Shown here piece after piece: positions 1 through 7,894 of a stretch of 12,679 bases of DNA (its first letter is position 1; the number at the start of each line of letters is the position of its first letter). The stretch spans positions 1 through 12,679 of the forward strand of contig JBCCYT010000123.1 of assembly GCA_039188975.1 (NCBI GenBank), given 5' to 3'. The DNA comes from UBA11606 sp039188975 (GTDB taxonomy: Bacteria > Actinomycetota > Acidimicrobiia > Acidimicrobiales > Aldehydirespiratoraceae). The notes under the pieces were generated by a model. The model did no database searches and was not told where the DNA came from. It worked only from the letters and a program-made list of their open reading frames with translations. The translations under genes and the position numbers were made by a program.

Positions 1-2
1 CC

Positions 3-1316
3 TCATTCCTCGCGGTGCTCGCCGCGATCGCCTTGTTCACCGTTTCGTGCGCCGGATCCGCCGGATCCGACGCCCCGGCTGCCGATCCCGGTGCATCTGC
101 GGTGGCGGGTGCCGAGCCGGCGACGTCGGTTCGTGACGAGGCACGGTCGTTGCTCGACGACGCGGTCGTCGCCGCAGCTGAGGGCTACGAGCGCACGATC
201 GGCGTGTGGGATGGCTTCGACCCCCGTGAGCACCCGACCGTCGTGCCGCTGCGTGAGAACGGCGAGGTCGTGGAGGCGCTGCTGATCAACCATACGAACC
301 CGGGTGCGCTCGGAACCGCAACGGGGCTCGACCCCGCCGAGACGCCGTTTGCGAGCTTGCATCGCGTTGTGCTCAATGACGAGTACCGGCAGCGCCTCGA
401 ACAAACCGAGCATTTCGAGTTCAACGCCATGATCGGCGATGTCGACTCGTTCATCATGGTCGCCGACCGCAACGACTCGTTCCTCGATCCGAGCGAACAG
501 GACTGGGCAGCGACCCTCATCCACGAGATGTTCCATCGCTACCAGGAGGGCGCGTTCACGTGGGGGTTCGGTGGTCAAGACATCGACGGCTACGCCTACA
601 CCCAAGAGAATCTGGCGCTTGCTCTCCTCGAGGAGCGAGCGTTGCGGGCCGCGCTCACCGCTGATTCCGACGCTGCTCGGATCGAGGCGGCGCGCCACTT
701 CAGCGGGTTGCGCCTCGCTCGTCTCGCCGCCGACGGCCGCGTCGAACTCGACAACAGCCAGGAACACATCGAGGGCACCGCTCGCTACATCGAACATCGG
801 ATGTCGGGCACCGACGAGCGATACAGCTACCACGCGTCCAACTACGACCGTGATCTCCTCGATGGGTTCACCATCGGTCAGATCAAAGACGAGTACGGCT
901 TTGGTCGCTTCTATGCGAGCGGCGCGGCGATCCTGCGAGTGCTGGACCTGCTCGCCGTCGACGACGTCGTCGCTCGCACCGAAGCCGGCGACGCGCCAGC
1001 GGAGATTCTGATCGATCACCTCGGGGTCGTCGCCGAGGACGCGCCGGCGCTCACCGAAGCCGCCCGCGCGGCGTACGGCGATGCCAGCGTCGATGCTGAT
1101 GCAGCAGCGGCGGCGGCCGGAGTGGAATCCGAACCGAGCTTCTGGGGCGATGAATCCGGTGGCGAGGACGGCAGTGCTGACGCCGGCAGCCCGGACGGCG
1201 GCGACGGTGAGATCATCGAACTGACCGAGGAGGAGCTCGCCTGCCTCGACGCAGCGGAGATCCCGGAGGATGGCATCGTGCCCGACGATGTGTGGGAGGC
1301 CTGCGTTGGGGCCTGA
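3..1316 (+). CDS. Putative exported zinc-metallopeptidase-like lipoprotein (5' partial)
   Basis: The frame is open to the left edge, so the true start is probably outside; a GTG at 15 is the first in-window start and would give 433 aa. The visible N-terminus is a hydrophobic segment (LAVLAAIALFTVSC) ending in a lipobox-like Cys, followed by an Ala/Gly/Ser/Asp linker, which indicates a type II signal peptide and an outer-face lipoprotein. Counting from the GTG, an HExxH motif (HEMFH, His170-Glu171-His174) sits in IHEMFHRYQEG, and a later HIEGTARYIEHR carries Glu253, a candidate third zinc ligand as in gluzincin-type peptidases. The C-terminus is acidic, Gly/Ser/Ala-rich and has two Cys residues flanking a short acidic segment. 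I do not recognise the family or substrate; metallopeptidase is inferred from motifs only. It precedes mutA by 29 bases on the same strand, but mutA appears to have its own promoter. Confidence 0.75.
   Translation, partial: SFLAVLAAIALFTVSCAGSAGSDAPAADPGASAVAGAEPATSVRDEARSLLDDAVVAAAEGYERTIGVWDGFDPREHPTVVPLRENGEVVEALLINHTNPGALGTATGLDPAETPFASLHRVVLNDEYRQRLEQTEHFEFNAMIGDVDSFIMVADRNDSFLDPSEQDWAATLIHEMFHRYQEGAFTWGFGGQDIDGYAYTQENLALALLEERALRAALTADSDAARIEAARHFSGLRLARLAADGRVELDNSQEHIEGTARYIEHRMSGTDERYSYHASNYDRDLLDGFTIGQIKDEYGFGRFYASGAAILRVLDLLAVDDVVARTEAGDAPAEILIDHLGVVAEDAPALTEAARAAYGDASVDADAAAAAAGVESEPSFWGDESGGEDGSADAGSPDGGDGEIIELTEEELACLDAAEIPEDGIVPDDVWEACVGA
52..69 (+). repeat. Tandem 9-bp repeat in the lipoprotein linker
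   Basis: CCGGATCCG occurs twice head to tail directly after the lipobox Cys codon and encodes a Gly-Ser-Ala-Gly-Ser linker. It looks like low-complexity expansion in an unstructured linker and not a regulatory element. Confidence 0.6.
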
Positions 1317-1331
1317 TCGGGGTCCACGCTC

Positions 1332-1337
1332 TAGATT
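1332..1337 (+). promoter_or_regulatory. Candidate -10 box of the mutA promoter (leaderless)
   Basis: TAGATT matches the actinobacterial TANNNT -10 consensus and ends 8 bases before the mutA ATG, which places the expected transcription start at or next to the A of the start codon. No convincing -35 hexamer lies 16-18 bases upstream, and there is no Shine-Dalgarno sequence before the ATG. Both fit a leaderless mRNA. This is inferred from sequence only. Confidence 0.45.
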
Positions 1338-1345
1338 GAGCGCCG

Positions 1346-3109
1346 ATGACGAACGACGACCGCTTCCAGCTCGACGAGGCCCCCGCCACCGAGACTGACT
1401 GGCGAGAAGCGGTCGACCGGGTGCTCAAGGGCCGGCCGTTCGAGAAGGTTCTGGTCAGCCAGACCCAGGGTGGCCTCGACATTCAACCGCTGTATCACCC
1501 GTCGGACACACCTCGCATGTTGCCGGTCGACACCGCTCGGGTCGCGTACGGATGGGACCTTCGGCAGCGTCACGAGGCTCGAGACCTCGAGTCGTGCCGC
1601 CTCGCCGTGCTCGACGATCTGGAGCACGGCGTGTCCTCGATCGAGCTCGGCTCGCTCGATTCGCGATGGACGCTCGACGCGCTCCGAACCGCTCTGCAAG
1701 GCGTCCTCCTCGACATCGCCCCGGTGGCGTTGAGCCCCCATGCCGATGTCGACGCTGCGCAATCGTTGCTCGACCTGATCGACGAGCGGGGCGACGCGGC
1801 CACGTCTCGGTCATGGCTCGGCCTCGACCCGATCGGCGAGTTCGCCCGTTCGGGTGTCATCGGCGACCTCGACGGCGCGGCGTCGTTGGTCGCGTCGGTC
1901 GCCGACACCCACCCGCAGGTCATCGCGTGCACGATCGACACGACCCGCTACGTCGATGGCGGTGCGGACGAGGTGCAGGAGCTCGGCTGGATGTTGGCCT
2001 CCGGCGTTGCGCTGTTGCGAGCGCTCGAGGCGGCCGGACTCTCGCCCGAAGCCGCTGCCGCTCGAATCGGGTTTCGAGTCACCGCCGACGCCAACCAGTT
2101 CCTCACGATCGCTCGACTGCGAGCGGCTCGACAGCTCTGGACCTCGGTTCTGAATGCGTGCGGGGTCGAGGATCCAGCGACCCGCTTTCAGGCGGTGACG
2201 TCGGCCGCCATGTTCAGTCGGCGCGATCCCGAGGTCAACATGCTGCGCTCGACCGCGGCGGCGTTTGGTGCGGGGGTCGGTGGTGCCGATTCGATCACGG
2301 TGCTGCCGTTCGATGGCTCGTCATCCGCCCTCGCGCGGCGCAATGCTCGCAACATCCAACATCTCCTGATCGACGAGTCCGGCATCAACCGACTGGTCGA
2401 TCCCGCCGCGGGTTCCGGTTTCGTCGAGTCCCTGACTGGCCGACTGCTCGAAGCAGGATGGGCCGCGTTCCAGCAGGTCGAGGCCGAGGGCGGCATGGTC
2501 GCCGCGTTGGAATCGGGGTCCGTCGAAGCCGCGATCGACGCCTCGTGGCATGACCGACTCGGGCGGCTGGCGACGCGCATGGATCCGGTCACCGGTGTGT
2601 CGGAGTTCCCCGACGACGGGGATCCGACCCCGGCCGCTGAGCCTGCTGGTGGGTTCCCCCTGCGCCGCTCAGCCGCACCGTTTGAAGCGCTGCGCGACGC
2701 CGCCGACCGAGCCGAGACCGCACCGACCGTGCATCTCGCCGCGTTGGGCCCGCTTGCGGAGCACACCGCCCGGTCGACCTGGATCACGAACCTCTTGGCG
2801 GTCGGCGGCATCGTCGCTGACGGTGGAGATGCCGACGGCGCGGCAACTCCAGCGGACGCCGCAACTGCTCTTCGGGCCTCAGGGCAGACGCTGGCCGTCA
2901 TCTGCTCGTCGGACTCGGTGTATGCCCACGACGCCGCGGCCGCGGCCGCTGCCCTGAAAGCCGCTGGAGCCACGTTCGTCGCACTCGCCGGGCATCCCGG
3001 CGATCTCCGCGCCGATCTCGAAACGGCTGGGGTCGATGCGTTCTTCCACGTCGGAGTCGATGTGCTGGCTGCGCTGGGCGACCTCCACGATCGGCTGGGG
3101 GTCAGCTGA
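1346..3109 (+). CDS. mutA: Methylmalonyl-CoA mutase small subunit (MutA)
   Basis: Small subunit of the heterodimeric adenosylcobalamin-dependent methylmalonyl-CoA mutase, which interconverts (R)-methylmalonyl-CoA and succinyl-CoA in the cytoplasm. The 587 aa protein has a TIM-barrel-like mutase domain (about residues 20-420; for example RVAYGWDLRQRHEARDLE and FRVTADANQFLTIARLRAAR) and a degenerate cobalamin-binding-type domain at the C-terminus (about 455-587, with LAVICSSDSVYAHDAAAA and a terminal Rossmann-like segment). As in known MutA proteins, this domain lacks the DxHxxG cobalt-ligand motif, so the subunit is structural and MutB carries the cofactor. The length is slightly below the usual 610-640 aa. 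The ATG at 1346 is chosen because a -10-like TAGATT ends 8 bases upstream. The stop codon overlaps the next start by one base (TGATG at 3107-3111), implying coupled translation into the downstream micro-gene and mutB. Confidence 0.93.
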   Translation: MTNDDRFQLDEAPATETDWREAVDRVLKGRPFEKVLVSQTQGGLDIQPLYHPSDTPRMLPVDTARVAYGWDLRQRHEARDLESCRLAVLDDLEHGVSSIELGSLDSRWTLDALRTALQGVLLDIAPVALSPHADVDAAQSLLDLIDERGDAATSRSWLGLDPIGEFARSGVIGDLDGAASLVASVADTHPQVIACTIDTTRYVDGGADEVQELGWMLASGVALLRALEAAGLSPEAAAARIGFRVTADANQFLTIARLRAARQLWTSVLNACGVEDPATRFQAVTSAAMFSRRDPEVNMLRSTAAAFGAGVGGADSITVLPFDGSSSALARRNARNIQHLLIDESGINRLVDPAAGSGFVESLTGRLLEAGWAAFQQVEAEGGMVAALESGSVEAAIDASWHDRLGRLATRMDPVTGVSEFPDDGDPTPAAEPAGGFPLRRSAAPFEALRDAADRAETAPTVHLAALGPLAEHTARSTWITNLLAVGGIVADGGDADGAATPADAATALRASGQTLAVICSSDSVYAHDAAAAAAALKAAGATFVALAGHPGDLRADLETAGVDAFFHVGVDVLAALGDLHDRLGVS

Positions 3110-3272
3110 TGGGGAACGCGGAAAAGATCGGCTGGCTGTTTTTCGTGCTCGGTTCGGTGGTGTTCACGATGGCCGGGCTCGTCAATGGTGATTGGTGGAC
3201 ATTCGGCGGCGGAATGCTCTACGTCGTCGGTTGTGCGGCGCTGTTGCAGAGCGCGACCCAAGGGAGAGATGC

Positions 3273-3276
<4 letters not shown>
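3109..3276 (+). CDS. 55-aa two-helix membrane protein between mutA and mutB
   Basis: A short gene starting at the ATG that shares its A with the mutA stop (TGATG) and ending in a TGA that overlaps the mutB start (ATGA at 3273-3276). It encodes 55 aa beginning MGNAEKIGWLFFVLGSVVF. There are two hydrophobic stretches, about residues 8-25 (GWLFFVLGSVVFTMAGLV) and 29-46 (WWTFGGGMLYVVGCAALL), joined by a short NGD turn: a helical hairpin with short polar ends. It is translationally nested between the two mutase subunit genes with no spare bases, and the mutB Shine-Dalgarno sequence (3261-3268) lies inside its 3' end. I do not recognise the family. Coupling alone suggests a role tied to mutase expression, membrane association or substrate/cobalamin supply, but that is speculation. 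It is too short for many gene callers and may be unannotated in relatives. Confidence 0.72.
3261..3268 (+). promoter_or_regulatory. Ribosome binding site deciding the mutB start
   Basis: AGGGAGAG lies 4 bases before the ATG at 3273 and inside the last codons of the 55-aa gene. No comparable site precedes the longer in-frame start at 3192, so this supports the ATG at 3273 as the mutB start. Confidence 0.7.
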
Positions 3277-5419
<2,143 letters not shown>

Positions 5420-5420
<1 letters not shown>

Positions 5421-6544
5421 TGCTCAACCGACGAGAGTTGCTCGCCGGGTCGGCGGCCGGTGCGGCGGCGCTGTGGCTGGCGGGGTGTGGCGACAGTGAC
5501 GCCGAGACCGACGCGGCGGAAGCGGAGCTGGTGATGCCGGACGGAACGTGGTGGATGCCGGCTGAAGAAGCGCGGCACGACGCAACCTGGATGTGTCTGC
5601 CGGCCCGCCGCGACGTCTGGGGTCAGTATCTCGGCGAGACCCAGCAGACGATCGCCGACATTGCCTTGGCGGTGGCTGCGTTCGAACCGGTTCGCATGCT
5701 GGTGCACCCCGATGATCTCGATCGGGCGTTCGATCTGATGGGGTCCGATGTCGAACAGATCGAGGCGCCGGTCGATGACCTGTGGGCGCGCGACACACTG
5801 CCGCTGTTCCTGACCGACGGTGCAGGCGGACTTGCCGCAGGCCGAGTCCGGTTCAACGGCTGGGGCGGAAAGCAGGTGCACGACGGCGACGCACGCCTCG
5901 CCGGCATCGTGGCGGAGATCCTCGGCGTCGACCTGGTCGACTCGGGCATCGTTGGGGAGGGCGGCGGCCTCGAAGTCGACGGTGAAGGCACCCTGCTCGC
6001 AGCGCGCAGCAGTTGGATCAACGACAACCGCAACCCGGGCTGGGGTGAGGGCGACATCGGCGACACGCTCGTCGAGTTGTTGGGCGCGGAGCGCATCCTG
6101 TGGGTCGACGGCATCGCCGGCCAAGACATCACCGACGGCCACATCGACACGCTCGCCCGCTTCACCGATCCGGCGACGATCATCCACGAGCTGCCGTCCT
6201 ACGTGGAGCCAGGGGAGACCTGGTACGACGTGGCGGTCGACACCGCCGATGCGCTCGAAGGGTTCCGCACCCTCGATGGCGATCCGTACGAGCTGGTGAC
6301 GTTGCGCCAGCCGGAGCGCATTCGTGGGAGCGGGGACGACTTTCTCGCCAGCTACGTCAACTACTACGTCTGTAATGACGCCGTGCTCGTTCCCGAGTTC
6401 GGCGATGCTGCTGCTGACGGGCTCGCCGCCGATCAGATCGGCGCTCGGTACCCGGGCCGGGAGGTCGTGGTGCTCAACATCGACCCCGTCTCCTTCGGCG
6501 GGGGCGGCATCCACTGCGCCACCCAGCAGCAACCGGCGGTGTAA
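5420..6544 (+). CDS. Tat-exported lipoprotein of the agmatine / peptidylarginine deiminase family
   Basis: A 374 aa member of the PAD_porph/agmatine deiminase family (guanidino-modifying pentein fold), which hydrolyses a guanidino group to a ureido group plus ammonia. The expected catalytic set is intact: Asp125 in LWARD, Glu180 in GEGGGLEVDGEGTLL, His241 and Asp243 in ITDGHIDTLARF, and nucleophile Cys366 in FGGGGIHCATQQQP. The N-terminus MLNRRELLAGSAAGAAALWL has a twin-arginine pair (Arg4-Arg5), a short hydrophobic core and a lipobox L20-A21-G22-C23, so it is probably exported folded by Tat and lipid-anchored outside the membrane. Typical agmatine deiminases are cytoplasmic, which makes the location odd. 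The substrate could be agmatine, free arginine-like compounds or peptidyl-arginine; the C-terminal motif resembles agmatine deiminases most. Its ATG overlaps the mutB stop (TGATG at 5418-5422), so it is probably co-translated with mutB. Confidence 0.88.
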
Positions 6545-6547
6545 CGC

Positions 6548-6576
6548 TTGACTGATAGATACTGGGTATGCATACT
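6548..6576 (+). promoter_or_regulatory. padR promoter (-35 TTGACT, -10 CATACT)
   Basis: TTGACT at 6548-6553 (5 of 6 to TTGACA) and CATACT at 6571-6576 (4 of 6 to TATAAT) are separated by exactly 17 bases. The -10 box ends 8 bases before the padR ATG, so transcription would start at or within a base or two of the start codon. No Shine-Dalgarno sequence precedes that ATG, so a leaderless mRNA is likely. The -10 and most of the spacer are inside the palindromic operator. Confidence 0.6.
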
Positions 6577-6586
6577 CGGTATCTAT
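6555..6586. promoter_or_regulatory. Palindromic operator, probably PadR autoregulatory site
   Basis: A 32-bp inverted repeat with 28 of 32 positions symmetric, unusually AT-rich for this genome. The outer arms are ATAGATAC (6555-6562) and GTATCTAT (6579-6586), with a perfect GTATGCATAC core at 6566-6575. It also reads as two tandem 11-bp dyads, ATACTGGGTAT (6559-6569) and ATACTCGGTAT (6572-6582), 13 bp centre to centre, which could seat two dimers. It covers the -10 region and the first two bases of the padR ATG, so a bound repressor would block transcription of the padR-ABC operon. That the local PadR protein binds here is inferred from position and from common PadR autoregulation. Confidence 0.75.
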
Positions 6587-7163
6587 GGCGGTAAGGGACG
6601 CACTTCTCGCACTCCTCGCTGCTGGGCCCCGCCACGGGTACCAGCTGCGATCCGAGTTCGACGCGGCCACCGGCGGGGCCTGGCCCCTCAACGTCGGGCA
6701 GGTCTACACCACCCTCCAGCGCCTCGAGCGCGACGGGTTCGTCGAACCGGTTCCGGAACCCGATGATGACGGCCGCACGCCGTACCGGCTGACCGACGCC
6801 GGGCATCGCGACGTCGCGGCCTGGTTTGACCGGCCCGCCGAGCACAGCATGGCGCCCCGCGATGAGTTGCCGATGAAGGTGCTCATGGCGGCCGCCACCG
6901 ACACGGTGTCGGTGACCGAGCTCGTCGGCAACGAACGCCGAGTGGCCATGGCCACGCTGCAGGATCTCACCGCGCTGAAGCAACGACCCGATGCTGACCT
7001 GGCACGGCGCCTGCAGATCGACCGCATGGTGTTGCGCACCGAAGCCGAGATCCGCTGGCTCGACCTCGTCGAAGAGCGGCTGGCGGTCGCCGACCCGCCA
7101 GCACTCAGCCGACGGGTCTCGGCCCGAGTCGAACCCAACCCATCCAAGGAGGTTCGGTCATGA
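6585..7163 (+). CDS. PadR-family transcriptional regulator
   Basis: A 192 aa PadR-family repressor. The N-terminal winged helix-turn-helix (about residues 1-85) shows the family signatures ALLAAGPRHGYQLRSEF, then LNVGQVYTTLQRLERDGFV for the recognition helix and the wing, then PYRLTDAGHRDVAAWF. The C-terminal half (about 95-180) is helical, as in the dimerising domain of longer PadR proteins (PF10400-like). PadR proteins next to ABC transporters typically repress their own operon and are released by a small hydrophobic ligand or drug. The ligand cannot be read from sequence. The ATG at 6585 is embedded in the palindromic operator, with a -10 box 8 bases upstream and no ribosome binding site, so translation is probably leaderless. 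The 3' end overlaps the ABC ATPase start (ATGA at 7160-7163) and contains that gene's ribosome binding site. Confidence 0.92.
   Translation: MAVRDALLALLAAGPRHGYQLRSEFDAATGGAWPLNVGQVYTTLQRLERDGFVEPVPEPDDDGRTPYRLTDAGHRDVAAWFDRPAEHSMAPRDELPMKVLMAAATDTVSVTELVGNERRVAMATLQDLTALKQRPDADLARRLQIDRMVLRTEAEIRWLDLVEERLAVADPPALSRRVSARVEPNPSKEVRS
7146..7152 (+). promoter_or_regulatory. Strong ribosome binding site for the ABC ATPase gene
   Basis: AAGGAGG, a near-complete anti-16S match, lies 7 bases before the ATG at 7160 within the last codons of padR. It contrasts with the absent site before padR itself. Confidence 0.8.
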
Positions 7164-7169
7164 CCGAAC
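7152..7169. repeat. Perfect 18-bp palindrome centred on the ABC ATPase start codon
   Basis: GTTCGGTCATGACCGAAC is fully self-complementary and spans the padR stop and the ATPase ATG. In mRNA it could form a stem of GUUCGG with CCGAAC, holding the AUG in a short loop right after the Shine-Dalgarno sequence. This might tune or couple translation, or it might be a protein site. The central six bases are forced by the ATGA overlap, so part of the symmetry is trivial. Confidence 0.4.
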
Positions 7170-7894
7170 GAGACATCGTGCTCTCGATGCGCCAGGTGAG
7201 TCTGACGCTTGGATCCGGGGAGAACCGCACCGACGCCTTGGTCGACATCGACCTTGACGTCGCGGCCGGCGAACTGGTGGCCGTCACCGGCCGATCCGGT
7301 TCGGGCAAGTCGAGCATGCTCAATGTCGCTGGCGGGCTGGTCGATGCCACCGGCGGGGTCGTGTCCGTCGAAGGTGCCGATCTCGCGGCTCGCAACCGGC
7401 GGCAGAAGGCGGCGCTTCGTCGCCGCCAGATCGGGGTGGTGTTCCAGGACCTCAACCTGCTGCCAACCCTGACCGCGGCCGAAAACGTGAGCCTGCCGCT
7501 CGAACTCGATGGGATGGGGATCAGGGAGGCCCGCCAGGCGGCGCTGACGGCGTTGGCGGACGTCGACGTGGGCGACCTTGCCGACCGATACCCCGATGAG
7601 ATGAGCGGCGGGCAACGGCAGCGGATCGCCGTCGCCCGTGGCTTCGTCGGTGGTCGACGTTTGCTGCTCGCCGATGAGCCGACCGGTGCGCTCGACGAAG
7701 TCACCGCCGAAGCGGTGATGCGGCTGCTTCGGCAGCGGTGCAACGACGGCGCGGCGGTCCTGCTGGTCACCCACGAGTCGTCGCAGGCGGCGTGGGCTGA
7801 CCGGGTGATTCGCCTTCGCGACGGTCGCATCGACTCGGTGAGCGAACGCAGCGCCTCTCCGCCTGACTTCGCGACGGCGGTCGGTGATGGCTGA
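7160..7894 (+). CDS. ABC transporter ATP-binding protein (MacB/LolD type)
   Basis: A 244 aa cytoplasmic ATPase that powers the adjacent FtsX-like permease. All nucleotide-binding motifs are present in order: Walker A GRSGSGKSS (residues 44-52), Q-loop VVFQDLNLLP (Gln96), signature MSGGQ (148-152; Met replaces the usual Leu), Walker B LLLADEP (Asp172, Glu173), D-loop GALDE and H-loop VTHES (His205). The DLNLLPTLTAAENVSLPL stretch is characteristic of the MacB/LolD/FtsE branch, which drives mechanotransmission-type permeases rather than canonical importers. The start ATG overlaps the padR stop and has a strong AAGGAGG site. The 3' end overlaps the permease start by 8 bases. Control is expected from the palindromic operator upstream of padR. 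The substrate is unknown; lipoprotein or lipid handling, peptide or antibiotic efflux are the usual roles for this branch. Confidence 0.95.
   Translation: MTERDIVLSMRQVSLTLGSGENRTDALVDIDLDVAAGELVAVTGRSGSGKSSMLNVAGGLVDATGGVVSVEGADLAARNRRQKAALRRRQIGVVFQDLNLLPTLTAAENVSLPLELDGMGIREARQAALTALADVDVGDLADRYPDEMSGGQRQRIAVARGFVGGRRLLLADEPTGALDEVTAEAVMRLLRQRCNDGAAVLLVTHESSQAAWADRVIRLRDGRIDSVSERSASPPDFATAVGDG

Noticed and set aside
52..69. Tandem CCGGATCCG repeat considered as a regulatory or recombination site
   Set aside because: In frame in a lipoprotein linker and encodes a Gly-Ser repeat; no further copies seen nearby.
3192..3272. Longer mutB start giving a 27-residue N-terminal extension
   Set aside because: The extension is Arg-rich and unlike MutB N-termini. 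It overlaps the 55-aa gene in another frame, while the ATG at 3273 has a ribosome binding site and an ATGA overlap.
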